A DNA stretch of 64,000 bases from positions 124,001 through 188,000 of the forward strand of contig JAUYTU010000010.1 in the NCBI GenBank assembly GCA_030694975.1, written 5' to 3'. The notes under the pieces were generated by a model, which was not told the origin of the DNA, ran no database searches, and was given only the letters and a program-made list of their open reading frames with translations. Of this stretch, positions 1-7,919 are shown piece after piece. The position numbers were made by a program, and so were the translations under genes. How positions within the stretch are numbered: the stretch's first letter is position 1; each line of letters opens with the position of its first letter. Origin of the DNA: Erysipelotrichaceae bacterium. Its GTDB lineage: Bacteria > Bacillota_I > Bacilli_A > Erysipelotrichales > Erysipelotrichaceae.

Positions 1-119
1 TATTCTATAAAGGCACGGATGTCTCGCTGGTACTTCTTGATGGTCACCGGACTACGCTCCAACAGGGTCTGTGCCTGGCTGTATGCGCCTAACTTAATTC
101 GTAGTTGTCCTTTATCCAT
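1..119 (-). CDS. Tyrosine recombinase-like protein, N-terminal fragment (runs off left edge)
   Basis: Only the first 39 codons are inside the window. The peptide contains RSPVTIKKYQRDIRAFIE, which matches the usual start of the SAM-like core-binding domain of XerC/D-type recombinases (Ser-x-x-Thr-Ile-x-x-Tyr followed by a Phe). Its ATG overlaps the stop of the preceding leftward gene by 8 bases (ATGGATAA), so it is translationally coupled and the last visible gene of this operon. The catalytic domain is outside the window, so activity cannot be judged; another DNA-binding protein with a similar helix is possible. Confidence 0.5.
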   Translation of the reverse strand, partial: MDKGQLRIKLGAYSQAQTLLERSPVTIKKYQRDIRAFIE

Positions 120-447
120 CCTTGGGCTTAGTCTCTAACATCCCTTCAAATTGGCCAAACAAGTCCTTCAGTTTCTGATCTTCCAGATACTTCTTCATCG
201 GAAGCATCGTATTGAAATACTGGGTCTTGAAGTGCTTGGCTTGCGCTTGGGCATACTGCTCAATTTCATCCCGGTGCGCGGTATCGATACGAACGTAAAT
301 CCCTTTTCCGAGCTTTGAGGGGATAAAGATAACCCCTTCTTTGCGCAGTTGGCTCAGCAGTTGCCGGATGGTCCGTTCGCTTTGGTAGTCGGATGTTTTT
401 ATGATGGTCAGTTCTGCAACCATCTTTTTGAATTCGATCGGTTGCAT
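112..447 (-). CDS. Winged-helix-like protein of the integrated element
   Basis: 111 residues, no signal peptide or membrane segment. The first 55 residues (helix, helix with ERTIRQLLSQLRKEGVI, then a strand pair KLGKGIYVRI) have the layout of a winged-helix DNA-binding domain; the rest is a charged helical tail. I do not recognise a named family. It is the third gene of a leftward operon and its start touches the stop of the previous gene. A role in control or replication of the mobile element is an inference from position only. Confidence 0.5.
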   Translation of the reverse strand: MQPIEFKKMVAELTIIKTSDYQSERTIRQLLSQLRKEGVIFIPSKLGKGIYVRIDTAHRDEIEQYAQAQAKHFKTQYFNTMLPMKKYLEDQKLKDLFGQFEGMLETKPKDG

Positions 448-689
448 CAGACACCTCGTGCCGGTGCCAAGTGTTTGGCTTGGCGGTATTGTTGCAGGGT
501 GAAGTCATAGTCGATGCCCAACATTTTAAAGACCAGATGAGACGGTACTTTGGTGGGTCGTAAATCGAAGGGATCATTCTCCAGCTTCTTACATTCCTTA
601 AACACGACACAAGCGCTGGACCACCGTACCCCACCCATCAGTTCTTGAATGTCACTCTTGGAGGCATACGGTTGAAATAGTATTTTCAT
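447..689 (-). CDS. DUF3173-like small helix-turn-helix protein
   Basis: 80 residues. The pattern SDIQELMG near the start, a central run of helices and VPSHLVFKMLGI near residue 50-60 resembles the small DUF3173 proteins that sit beside XRE regulators in integrative elements of Bacillota; this is a pattern match by eye. The start codon at 689 overlaps the stop of the XRE gene, giving a tightly packed leftward operon. A recombination-directionality or replication accessory role is possible but not shown by the sequence. Confidence 0.5.
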   Translation of the reverse strand: MKILFQPYASKSDIQELMGGVRWSSACVVFKECKKLENDPFDLRPTKVPSHLVFKMLGIDYDFTLQQYRQAKHLAPARGV

Positions 690-913
690 GATGACTCATC
701 CGACTTCGTGACATCGTTCTTGAAAGAAAATAGCTTCGACCGATGAGTGATAACATTGAGCGATCGCCAGTTAACAGAATCTCTGGGGGTCCGTTGTCCG
801 GTTTCATAAGACTCCAAGGCACGGATGGATATATTTAGTTGTAAGGCCACTTCTTCTTTGGTTCGGTTACCTCGTAAGAGTATCAACCGTTGGGCAATGA
901 GTTCTTTGTCCAT
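686..913 (-). CDS. XRE-family regulator with a probably frameshifted 3' end
   Basis: The first 45 residues form a lambda-repressor-like helix-turn-helix (EEVALQLNISIRALESYETG). After residue 46 the reading frame becomes uncharacteristic, but the neighbouring frame, entered at about 768-774, reads AIAQCYHSSVEAIFF and ends at a stop at 696, exactly the tail expected of this family. One missing base near GTTAACTGG would explain it. The DNA-binding part is intact, so the protein may still bind; otherwise the gene is decaying. It is first in the leftward operon, has a good AAGGAG site before the ATG at 913, and faces the CI/LexA-like repressor. Confidence 0.6.
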   Translation of the reverse strand: MDKELIAQRLILLRGNRTKEEVALQLNISIRALESYETGQRTPRDSVNWRSLNVITHRSKLFSFKNDVTKSDESS

Positions 914-1136
914 TGTCAGGTCTCCTTTCGCAAGTTTGCTTCATGCATGGGGTTGGATTTTCATCCATGATGATTTACGTTGCAACCAAGCTCCTCTGTC
1001 GACCGAGTGAGATTGACCCTTCACGTGGGGTGTAACTTCATCTTAGAAGGGTTCACAAACAAAGTCAACACGAAATGTGATGAAACTTCTTTGTAACAAC
1101 CACGAATTGTGTTACACTGTTTGTGAGGTGATAACT
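914..1136. promoter_or_regulatory. Divergent control region with inverted-repeat operator candidate
   Basis: This gap separates two divergently transcribed regulators. An inverted repeat with arms TGTAAC and GTTACA lies at about 1092-1116 just before the rightward repressor gene, and related TTCACAAACA / TTTGTGA words occur around it. The layout matches the switch region of a prophage or integrative element, with the repressor probably controlling both directions. Operator assignment is by inspection only. Confidence 0.4.
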
Positions 1137-1775
1137 ATGGCATCCTTTGGGGAACGCTTACGCGAGTGTCGAAAACTCGCAAATCTAACACAAAAAAAAC
1201 TTGCCCAAGCAGCGCAAGTAGCTGAAAGTACGATCAGTATGTATGAAATGGAAAAACGCCAACCGGACTTCGAAACGTTGGAAGTCCTGGCGGATTTCTT
1301 TAACGTGGATATCGACTATCTGCTGGGACGAACGGATTGCATTACGGTGATTCCTAACAGTCGGGTAACGTCTATGATAACCAAAATTCCGGTCTATGGC
1401 AAGATATCTGCCGGCAAGCCTTTTGAGGCCATCGAAGAAATCCTGGAGCATATTGAAGTTCCCAGTTGGCTAGCCAGTCGGTCCAATTTGTTTGGGTTGA
1501 TGGTGGTTGGGGATAGCATGAACAAAGTAATTCCCAACGGCTATATAGCGGTTATTCAGAAGACTTCTTCCCTGGATGATGGCTGTATTGGGGCTATTAT
1601 GGTGGGTGGTTCAGATGCGACCTTAAAGCGCTACTATACCATCAGCGATGGCATCGTTTTAGAAGCGTTGAGTTTTAATCCGGAGCATAAAGATCTGATT
1701 ATTAAAAAAGATGATCACATTGAAGTAACCATAATTGGCAAGCTCGTATGGAGCTGCGCAGCGAAGAGTTTCTAG
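1137..1775 (+). CDS. CI/LexA-like repressor (XRE helix-turn-helix plus S24 peptidase-like domain)
   Basis: 212 residues from the ATG preceded by GAGGTGAT. Residues 5-60 are an XRE helix-turn-helix; residues 82-205 match the S24 self-cleaving domain. An Ala-Gly pair (92-93, in SAGKP) fits the cleavage site, Ser127 in VVGDSMNK the nucleophile and Lys164 in ATLKRYY the general base. Proteins of this type hold integrated elements dormant and are removed by RecA-stimulated self-cleavage after DNA damage. Lying between a divergent XRE gene and an integrase supports that role. It could regulate an integrative conjugative element rather than a phage. Confidence 0.85.
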   Translation: MASFGERLRECRKLANLTQKKLAQAAQVAESTISMYEMEKRQPDFETLEVLADFFNVDIDYLLGRTDCITVIPNSRVTSMITKIPVYGKISAGKPFEAIEEILEHIEVPSWLASRSNLFGLMVVGDSMNKVIPNGYIAVIQKTSSLDDGCIGAIMVGGSDATLKRYYTISDGIVLEALSFNPEHKDLIIKKDDHIEVTIIGKLVWSCAAKSF

Positions 1776-1793
1776 AAGTTCCAGAAATAAAAA

Positions 1794-1815
1794 GTACCCC
1801 ATTAGTTCGGGGTAC
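1794..1815 (+). promoter_or_regulatory. GTACCCC hairpin between repressor and integrase
   Basis: Perfect 7-base arms GTACCCC and GGGGTAC with an 8-base loop. The hairpin and about 75 bases after it, up to the integrase start, recur in diverged form at 24873-24968 in front of the integrase remnant. Conservation of a non-coding leader suggests a function (attenuation of integrase expression, or a recombination site). There is no T-run, so it is not a classic terminator. Confidence 0.5.
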
Positions 1816-1890
1816 CTGCAATTGATAACTCTGGGGGAAGAGTTATCTTACAATTAAATTCTATCAGACATGAAGGAGGGTTACAATCAT

Positions 1891-2994
1891 ATGGCACTAT
1901 ACAAAGATGAAAAACGTAGCACATGGTACTGCAAAGTCAACTACCTCAATGAGGTGGGGAAACTGATTTCTCATACCAAACGAGGGTTCAAACTCAAGCG
2001 CGATGCGATCAACTATGAGTCCTCGTTTCGTTGCGAGCAATATGAGAAGCAGGAAATTCCGGTACCTGAAAACCCTGTCGTCATTGTCGAACCGGTCAAA
2101 GAATTACTCTTTCAGGATCTCTTTGTCAAATACATTGAAAACAAACGACATGAAGCGGAAGACTATAATGTCAACAAATACATCCAAGTAGCCAATCGTT
2201 TCTTTCCAAGCATCATGAAGAAGTCCATGTCCAAAATTAAACCCAGCGATTACCTGGAGTGTCGCAACTTTATCGAAAGTCAAAAGGCTGCCGTCCGATA
2301 CCGGAACAAGGCCATTTTTCTTTTGAAGAGTGTTTCTCGCTTTGGGTTTGATTATTATGAACTGCGAGATCACGCTCGCTTGTTAAAGGTCATTCCCCTT
2401 AAGTCGACGGAGTTTAAAGAACGGGAAGTCTGGACACCCGATCAGTTCAAACTCTTCATTGAACATGTGGATCATGTTGTCTATAAATCCTATTTCACCT
2501 TCTTGTATTACAGTGGGGTTCGCAGAAGTGAAGCGCGTGCGGTCGAAAAGAAAGACATCGTCGATGGCTGCGTCAGCATCAACAAATCCATGCATCAATA
2601 CAAAAATGAGTTCAAGTCCCTCAAGACCAATGCCAGTCGACGTCGCATTCAGCTGAATCAACACGTCCTTGATATGATCGCACCGCTATTGGAACGAGAC
2701 GGTCCCCTGCTCTTTGGGGATTATGAGGATCTATCATCTACCTCTATCCAACGTTACTTCTCAAACGGCATAAAAAAATGTAACCAGGTTCTTGAAGGAA
2801 TCGGTGAGAAACCTATTCCAAAGATCCGGTTACATGATATGCGACATAGCCATGCGACTTTCTTAATTAATAAAGGCGCAAACATAGTTGCAGTATCCAA
2901 GCGACTTGGCCATTCGGATATCAATATGACGTTAAAAGTATATACGCATCTACTGAAAGAGAACGAAAACCAAATACTCGAATTGCTTGAATAA
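1891..2994 (+). CDS. Tyrosine-type site-specific integrase
   Basis: 367 residues. The ATG at 1891 is chosen because GAAGGAGGG precedes it by 9 bases. The N-terminal 50 residues look like the arm-type DNA-binding domain of Tn916/phage integrases, followed by a core-binding domain and a catalytic domain carrying the expected residues: Arg in SGVRRSEARAV, Lys in FKSLKTN, HDMRHSHATFL (His-x-x-Arg), LGHSD, and the nucleophilic Tyr in VYTHLL. Length and motifs are complete, so it should be active. Its 5' end has a degraded relative at 24.97 kb. The attachment site is expected close to one end of the gene but was not identified. Confidence 0.93.
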   Translation: MALYKDEKRSTWYCKVNYLNEVGKLISHTKRGFKLKRDAINYESSFRCEQYEKQEIPVPENPVVIVEPVKELLFQDLFVKYIENKRHEAEDYNVNKYIQVANRFFPSIMKKSMSKIKPSDYLECRNFIESQKAAVRYRNKAIFLLKSVSRFGFDYYELRDHARLLKVIPLKSTEFKEREVWTPDQFKLFIEHVDHVVYKSYFTFLYYSGVRRSEARAVEKKDIVDGCVSINKSMHQYKNEFKSLKTNASRRRIQLNQHVLDMIAPLLERDGPLLFGDYEDLSSTSIQRYFSNGIKKCNQVLEGIGEKPIPKIRLHDMRHSHATFLINKGANIVAVSKRLGHSDINMTLKVYTHLLKENENQILELLE

Positions 2995-3028
2995 AAAAAA
3001 CTAGAATTCAGATTGACTCTGGTTTTTT
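2995..3028 (+). terminator. Terminator after the integrase
   Basis: Stem AAAAAACTAGA / TCTGGTTTTTT with one G-T pair, starting at the integrase stop codon and ending in a T-run. Confidence 0.65.
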
Positions 3029-3162
3029 GATGAAATGATCAATCATGAACACCTCGAGAAGTGGAATGGTCCTTGTTTTGCAAATTTCCTTTTGAACTAA
3101 CACGACGTTAACATTGTGACTCTACAAAAGTCTACCTATTCCAAATTTAGCTTTCCAGAAGA

Positions 3163-3507
3163 TTAGCCTTTTAACGAACAATACTTCATTAACTTAAATA
3201 TCATATATGTAATTTTCTTTATTAAATCTGAACATAACTTAACTAAAGAAAAGATTAGAATAACGGTAAACATACTACCAAATACTTTTATTGAATCAAA
3301 TATCATTGGTGAATCTGTCATAAAATACAAAAATCCTAGCAAGAATACCCCCTGAATGATTTGATAAACTACTATTGGGAAGTTCATCGGCTCAGTTTCC
3401 TTATTTGACATAATTCTAAGTTTAATCAATCTATACAATCCTACTCCTAAATTAACGAGTAAAAATATATAACAAAGAACAATAAAATCTCGGTTGAAAT
3501 CAATCAT
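3163..3507 (-). CDS. Three-TM small membrane protein beside a secreted protein gene
   Basis: 114 residues with three predicted membrane segments (about 8-28, 44-62 and 73-94) and basic cytoplasmic loops. I recognise no family. It is transcribed divergently from the secreted protein gene that begins 94 bases away. Small multi-pass proteins next to exported toxins are often immunity proteins, so that is a reasonable hypothesis, but nothing in the sequence proves it. The region is AT-rich compared with the integrase. Confidence 0.6.
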   Translation of the reverse strand: MIDFNRDFIVLCYIFLLVNLGVGLYRLIKLRIMSNKETEPMNFPIVVYQIIQGVFLLGFLYFMTDSPMIFDSIKVFGSMFTVILIFSLVKLCSDLIKKITYMIFKLMKYCSLKG

Positions 3508-3600
3508 AACTATTCCTTTCTATGACTCTCTCTTTATAGAATATTGACTTTGAAAGAGATTAATGATACGGAAATTATACCATATATGGGGGAGGAAACT

Positions 3601-4341
3601 ATGAAAAAAAATTTTCTAATTGTTCTAGTTTTTTGTTTTACAGTGATTACACCCAATGCATTAGAAGACACTAAATTCTCAAGATTATCTGAAGTTGAAA
3701 AGTTTGAAATTATCTCCTTGGAAATTGACGAGCTAATTCAAAACGAAAGCTTTTCATATGACAAAATACTAAGTTTATTAACAGATTTAGATATTAAATC
3801 GTTTAATTTTGAGACCGGAAATGAGTATAAGTCAAAATCGGACTTAGCCGATCAAATTTATGTTCAAGCGAACTCATATTCATCGTCAAAGTTGAATGCC
3901 AAAAGTCAAACACTAAGTACTATTTATAAAGGGGGATTGAATTACGAAGTTCAAGGATGGAACTATTATGGAGCCTATCTAAATCAGCAAAAATCAGCAC
4001 AATTTTCACATGAATTAGGCAAATATCAAGCTGCCTTTGTTTTGGGCACTCCGCTACTTTCATATGCGGTAAAGCTATTTGGTCCTATAGCACCTGTTTG
4101 CGTTGCACTTGTGGGGGGGTGGAATATTTATACGGTTACACTTGCAATCAATGACATTAACTATCTAAATGGACCGAACGGATTATTTATTACCAGGAAT
4201 ATTTTTACAAATAGCTACTCTGTCAGAAAACAAATAAGTGGAAGACCTATTAGTGGACAACCTTATACTGGAGGTTGCGCTGGATGTGGATTTGGAGGCG
4301 GTGGTGGAGGTACTTGGTCAGTACAACCACTTTACAATTAA
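3601..4341 (+). CDS. Secreted protein with hydrophobic core and Gly-rich C-terminus, candidate large bacteriocin
   Basis: 246 residues from the ATG after GGGGGAGGAAACT; an upstream in-frame TTG has no ribosome site. Residues 1-20 are a signal peptide (MKKN, then a hydrophobic stretch ending near ITPNALE). Residues about 20-80 are acidic and could be a propeptide; the middle is Tyr/Ser/Asn-rich; a hydrophobic stretch (PIAPVCVALVGGWNIY) lies near residue 170; the end is a Gly-rich segment with a CAGC motif. No enzymatic motif is visible. With a divergent small membrane protein and DUF1430/ABC genes of the lactococcin-972 export group downstream, it could be an exported antimicrobial protein. 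It may belong to the geobacillin-26-like family, which I cannot confirm. Confidence 0.6.
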   Translation: MKKNFLIVLVFCFTVITPNALEDTKFSRLSEVEKFEIISLEIDELIQNESFSYDKILSLLTDLDIKSFNFETGNEYKSKSDLADQIYVQANSYSSSKLNAKSQTLSTIYKGGLNYEVQGWNYYGAYLNQQKSAQFSHELGKYQAAFVLGTPLLSYAVKLFGPIAPVCVALVGGWNIYTVTLAINDINYLNGPNGLFITRNIFTNSYSVRKQISGRPISGQPYTGGCAGCGFGGGGGGTWSVQPLYN

Positions 4342-4769
4342 GAACTAATCTACTATTCAATCCTACACAATCAAGAAATTTAAGATTATGATAAAATAAC
4401 TGTGATATGATAGTCATATTGGGATTTTTGCATACCTTTTGAATATAGGTGATAATTATTAAGGAAGTTTCAGATGTCAATTTTTACTGGAATTTTAGAA
4501 ACATATATGAATCTGGAATGATCCTTGTTTTGTCGATTCATTATTACACTCATATGCTTGTCAATTCGTTGACTAAACTAGTATACACCATCCCAATGTC
4601 TAGAATGTCATTCACAGTTCGTGACGACTTCTGAAATATTTCGCCATTTGTAACTTTGCATTGGTTCTCATTTTGTATTCATAGAATGCAAACATTGTAA
4701 TTTTACAAATGTCAAACTGTCCCAAGTCTTTATAGTATGAAAACACAGTTATTCTAGCAAAAATTCGGT

Positions 4770-4793
4770 CGTGACCACATCGTGACCACATTT
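4770..4793 (+). repeat. 24-base direct repeat, copy 1 (internally tandem)
   Basis: The unit is CGTGACCACAT repeated twice in tandem, then TT. An identical copy begins at 4941, 171 bases further on. Exact conservation in otherwise drifting DNA points to a recombination or binding site. Confidence 0.75.
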
Positions 4794-4909
4794 TCCTGTA
4801 GAAACGGTAAAGACTGGAAAGGAAACCAACGAAAAAGTCCGCTAAAGAGTGGGAATTACAGAAACGGGAAGGTTTCTCAACCGGTCCTACTACCCCTGCC
4901 AACGTGCAT

Positions 4910-4934
4910 AAAGTCCACTAAACAGTGGACTTTT
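4910..4934 (+). terminator. Orphan terminator-like hairpin between the two direct repeats
   Basis: Arms AAAGTCCACT / AGTGGACTTT around a 4-base loop, followed by TTTATTTTG. A degenerate relative (AAGTCCGCT...AGTGGGA) lies near 4833. No gene precedes it on the plus strand, so it may be the end of a deleted gene. Confidence 0.55.
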
Positions 4935-4940
4935 ATTTTG

Positions 4941-4964
4941 CGTGACCACATCGTGACCACATTT
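4941..4964 (+). repeat. 24-base direct repeat, copy 2 (internally tandem)
   Basis: Identical to 4770-4793. The two copies flank about 147 bases that contain only a terminator-like hairpin and a degenerate relative of it. Confidence 0.75.
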
Positions 4965-5027
4965 ATTTATGAGTATCTACGGTTTTCTTACTTTCACATT
5001 GAAATGCATGGTCATTATGATATAGTT

Positions 5028-5049
5028 AAATTACCTAGGGGGGTAATTT
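5028..5049 (+). promoter_or_regulatory. Palindrome overlapping the ribosome site of the DUF1430 operon
   Basis: Arms AAATTACC and GGTAATTT enclose TAGGGG. The right half supplies the AGGGGGG ribosome site of the 28-codon reading frame at 5051. The centre resembles the C/G-tract palindrome of CsoR-type operators such as that at 34026, though the match is partial. It could be an operator or an RNA hairpin hiding the ribosome site. Confidence 0.45.
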
Positions 5050-5050
5050 T

Positions 5051-5137
5051 ATGGAAGATATAATGCTTCTTTCATGGTTACGTTTCATTTTCCAATCAGT
5101 ATATTTTCTGGTATTTGAATTGAGTCAATCATGGTAA
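5051..5137 (+). CDS. 28-residue hydrophobic leader peptide coupled to the DUF1430 gene
   Basis: The frame starts with ATG 7 bases after AGGGGGG, encodes one hydrophobic segment (about residues 6-23) and stops in TGGTAA, overlapping the ATG of the next gene (ATGGTAA). The next gene has no good ribosome site of its own, so coupled translation is likely. It may be a regulatory leader peptide or a tiny membrane protein. No family recognised. Confidence 0.45.
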   Translation: MEDIMLLSWLRFIFQSVYFLVFELSQSW

Positions 5138-7170
5138 AACGACTGACCATCATCATTATTCTGTTAATAGGCTATCTCAGTTTCGATAGCATTTTTATGT
5201 TGTACAGTCAGCGGCTGTATCAACAGGTTTATCATATTCAGGATGCACCTTGCTTTAAAGATCAAGGATTCTACGCGATCAATGTGCCAGTCGATGAATC
5301 ACAGAAGCTCACGGATGTAATCGAGGGTTTGTATCAGTTATCCGAACAACGCAAATCATCCGTCATCATTGTTGTGACAATTCCCAATGAAGTTTCGCGC
5401 AGTTATATGGTCACCCAATGTCCGATTGTGTCGCATTTGCCGGTGGTAGAGTCTGTAGATATTGATTTTTCATCAAGGATTGAGCGCAAATATATTTCCA
5501 GTGATGATCAGGATTCTTTGCGAAGTGCAACATTTACTTATCTTGGGGATAATAAAGATGTTGAGAGTATAACGGATGTGGTTGCGCCGTTGCATTTGGT
5601 TATGGTGGATGTTTATCTTGATTCATCGGTACTGTTTGTACGATTGATTAGCAGTCAGCCCGAAGGAGATGTTGCGTATTTAGCATCCAAAGGAATTATG
5701 ACGGTCGGTGGTATCAGTGACGGTTCGGGACAATATGAAGATGTCGGACTCATTAACTCATCGACGCAGCTGCTGGGTTATATGTTGATTTTGTTATTAT
5801 TAAGTTATTCCGTATGGTTGGATCAAAACAAAAAGGAAATCAATATCTTGCGCTTGCACGGATATTCAACCATTCGGGCTGTACGAAAAGTGTTTCTTCC
5901 TATCATGATAGGACATTTGCTCACCTTGGTCGTGACGTTTGTGATCTTATATATGGTTAAAGTATCGAGTGTCCATCCGATTGCGCTTCGCTTTGCCGGT
6001 TATCTGACCGTCAATCTTGTGGTATTTATGGTTGGCCTGTTGGTCATTGGTGGTATATTTGTAATTATCATTCGTCGGCTTTCTTTGGTTCAGTCCATTA
6101 AGAATATGAGAATTGCCACAGCCATGATTCAGATCAATCAGTTGGCAAAAGCGTTGATGATGATTGCATTGATGGTTCCGTTGTTACGTGGCGTTGAGAT
6201 TCTGATGGCCGATGTTCATAGTGTTCGTTCTTTGCGTTTGGCCAATGAGTTTTATGAAGATGCTTATTGGTATTCGGGAAGTTTGGGGGATGTGGAGTTC
6301 CATCCTCAGTCCTCGGACATTAAAAAGGCGTTGGTAAGTGACTTTGAACAAAAGGGATATCTGTATCTTCAATCAAAATTTATCGCTCCGGGAATGGCGA
6401 TCACGGAGGTGGATGCGAATCGAGAGATTCTTACGCGATTGACTTTTATGGATGCCAATGGTCAACCCATTGATTTTTCGGATAAAAAGAACATTGTCCT
6501 AATCCCATCAACGATGGATATCCATCAGATCAATGTCATGCCAGGATCAACAAAAGTTCAATATTTAAATCCGATTGAAATCATTGATCCCCAAACCTTG
6601 TATATTAACGCAGGTCAAAGCATAAAGGACCCCATCATCACCATTGTGGAGTCCAATCGTATAGATAGCATTCTTAATTATTATGTTCCATACAAAACAC
6701 CTTTGGAAATGGAAAACTATTTAGAATCCATTGCTAACCAGGCGGGATATGACATTGATATCAGCGGTTTGTGGTCCAACTCGATTCAAGCGATGTTTCA
6801 AGAGAATCAGCGCTACCTCATGGATGGAATACTCAATACAATATTACGCTTGCTTGTTCTGGGTGCAGTAATGATTATGTTTATCTTGCATCACATCGTC
6901 TACTATCTGAGTGAAGGACGTAAGGAAGATGTGGTGAAAACACTGTTAGGATATACCTTGTGGGAAAAGCACAAAAACTTCCTGATTCAATCGGTGTGGA
7001 TGATCTGGATTCCGGCTATCATTATTATATTGGTATACAAACTGTCATGGACCGCGACCTTCTTATTGACCTTGTTATTTTTAGGGTTTGAGCTGCTCGT
7101 CAGTGGATTGATCATCATGCGATTACAACGACGTGCTGTAATTGCGGATATAAAAGGAGAACGACTATGA
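5131..7170 (+). CDS. DUF1430 bacteriocin-associated integral membrane protein
   Basis: 679 residues. One N-terminal membrane segment (1-25), an external domain to about 205, a cluster of membrane helices (about 210-230, 250-275, 285-315, 335-355), a second external domain, and three C-terminal helices (about 565-670). This is the layout of the DUF1430 proteins that accompany lactococcin-972-type bacteriocin exporters, a topology also seen in MacB/FtsX-type permeases. The ATPase gene overlaps its stop by 4 bases (ATGA), so the two form one transporter. Function in export or self-immunity is inferred from the family. By eye its GC content is higher than that of the related gene at 13-15 kb, suggesting separate histories. 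Confidence 0.8.
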   Translation: MVKRLTIIIILLIGYLSFDSIFMLYSQRLYQQVYHIQDAPCFKDQGFYAINVPVDESQKLTDVIEGLYQLSEQRKSSVIIVVTIPNEVSRSYMVTQCPIVSHLPVVESVDIDFSSRIERKYISSDDQDSLRSATFTYLGDNKDVESITDVVAPLHLVMVDVYLDSSVLFVRLISSQPEGDVAYLASKGIMTVGGISDGSGQYEDVGLINSSTQLLGYMLILLLLSYSVWLDQNKKEINILRLHGYSTIRAVRKVFLPIMIGHLLTLVVTFVILYMVKVSSVHPIALRFAGYLTVNLVVFMVGLLVIGGIFVIIIRRLSLVQSIKNMRIATAMIQINQLAKALMMIALMVPLLRGVEILMADVHSVRSLRLANEFYEDAYWYSGSLGDVEFHPQSSDIKKALVSDFEQKGYLYLQSKFIAPGMAITEVDANREILTRLTFMDANGQPIDFSDKKNIVLIPSTMDIHQINVMPGSTKVQYLNPIEIIDPQTLYINAGQSIKDPIITIVESNRIDSILNYYVPYKTPLEMENYLESIANQAGYDIDISGLWSNSIQAMFQENQRYLMDGILNTILRLLVLGAVMIMFILHHIVYYLSEGRKEDVVKTLLGYTLWEKHKNFLIQSVWMIWIPAIIIILVYKLSWTATFLLTLLFLGFELLVSGLIIMRLQRRAVIADIKGERL

Positions 7171-7838
7171 GTGATGCGGTTATTCGTTTGAAAAACATCG
7201 ATAAATCATTTGGAAGTCTGAAAATTTTAAGAAATCTGTCGTTGGATATCCATAAGAATCAGATGACGGTCATTTACGGTCCTTCGGGATGCGGGAAAAG
7301 CACATTGTTAAATCTGATCGGTCTTTTAGATACGGCCGACAAAGGGGATTTGTACATGTTTGACAAACAAGTGCCCAAACCATTTTCAAAACAGGCTCAA
7401 AAGCTGTTATCTGAATCGATTGGTTACCTATTTCAAAACTTTGCACTAATCGAACATAAATCCGTGGAATACAATCTGGCACTGGCGATACCAAAAAGCA
7501 AAGCAGAATTTCGTGCTTCAACCATATCAAAAGCATTGGAAGATGTCGGTCTGAAAGGTTTTGAGAATAAGAAAGTCTTTCAGTGTTCCGGAGGGGAACA
7601 ACAGCGCATTGCGATAGCACGACTGCTCATCAAACCGTGTGAGTTGGTGTTATGTGATGAACCAACCGGCAGTTTGGATGATGACAATAAACAGGCCGTC
7701 ATGGAGTTGCTTGAGAAGTTAAAGCAAAAAGGAAAGACATTGATCATCGTTTCCCATGATAAGGATATGATTGCCAGGGCCGATCGTTCCATCAATCTGC
7801 TTGAGATTAATCAAACGACAACCACAAAGAAAAATTGA
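7167..7838 (+). CDS. ABC transporter ATPase, lactococcin-972 export group
   Basis: 223 residues with all motifs: Walker A GPSGCGKST, Q-loop LFQNFALIE, signature CSGGEQQRIAIARL, Walker B LVLCDEPTGSLDD and the switch His in IIVSHDKD. It is coupled to the DUF1430 membrane gene by an ATGA overlap, so the two probably form a MacB-like exporter or immunity pump. It closely resembles the ATPase encoded at 12.4-13.0 kb, including the unusual PCELVLCDEPTGSLD stretch. Confidence 0.9.
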   Translation: MSDAVIRLKNIDKSFGSLKILRNLSLDIHKNQMTVIYGPSGCGKSTLLNLIGLLDTADKGDLYMFDKQVPKPFSKQAQKLLSESIGYLFQNFALIEHKSVEYNLALAIPKSKAEFRASTISKALEDVGLKGFENKKVFQCSGGEQQRIAIARLLIKPCELVLCDEPTGSLDDDNKQAVMELLEKLKQKGKTLIIVSHDKDMIARADRSINLLEINQTTTTKKN

Positions 7839-7919
7839 TATCTATGTTTGGGTGGTTATGAAATGATTCTAGAACTGTTTTTGTTTTATCATTTATTCTC
7901 AAATGTTCTTCATTAAGAG
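7839..7919. other. Convergent gap between two ABC systems
   Basis: Short gap between the rightward ATPase and a leftward permease gene. No strong terminator is visible. Confidence 0.4.

Larger units (their letters stand above)
4342..5050. other. Non-coding stretch with direct repeats and an orphan terminator
   Basis: No convincing gene is seen in these 709 bases. They hold two copies of a 24-base repeat, a terminator-like hairpin with no gene in front of it, and a palindrome at the right end. A 19-base word, TGGAATGATCCTTGTTTTG (about 4513), recurs with one change near 3063. It looks like scarred DNA left by insertion and loss of mobile elements. Confidence 0.5.

Noticed and set aside
4449-4902. 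Overlapping 61- and 96-codon frames on opposite strands in the gap after the secreted protein
   Set aside because: No ribosome sites, composition unlike proteins, and they run across the repeats; treated as shadows in non-coding DNA.
5028-5049. Second CsoR operator
   Set aside because: The palindrome shares the ACC-TAGGGG core but lacks the C-tract and overlaps a ribosome site, and there is no metal gene nearby; listed only as a generic palindrome.
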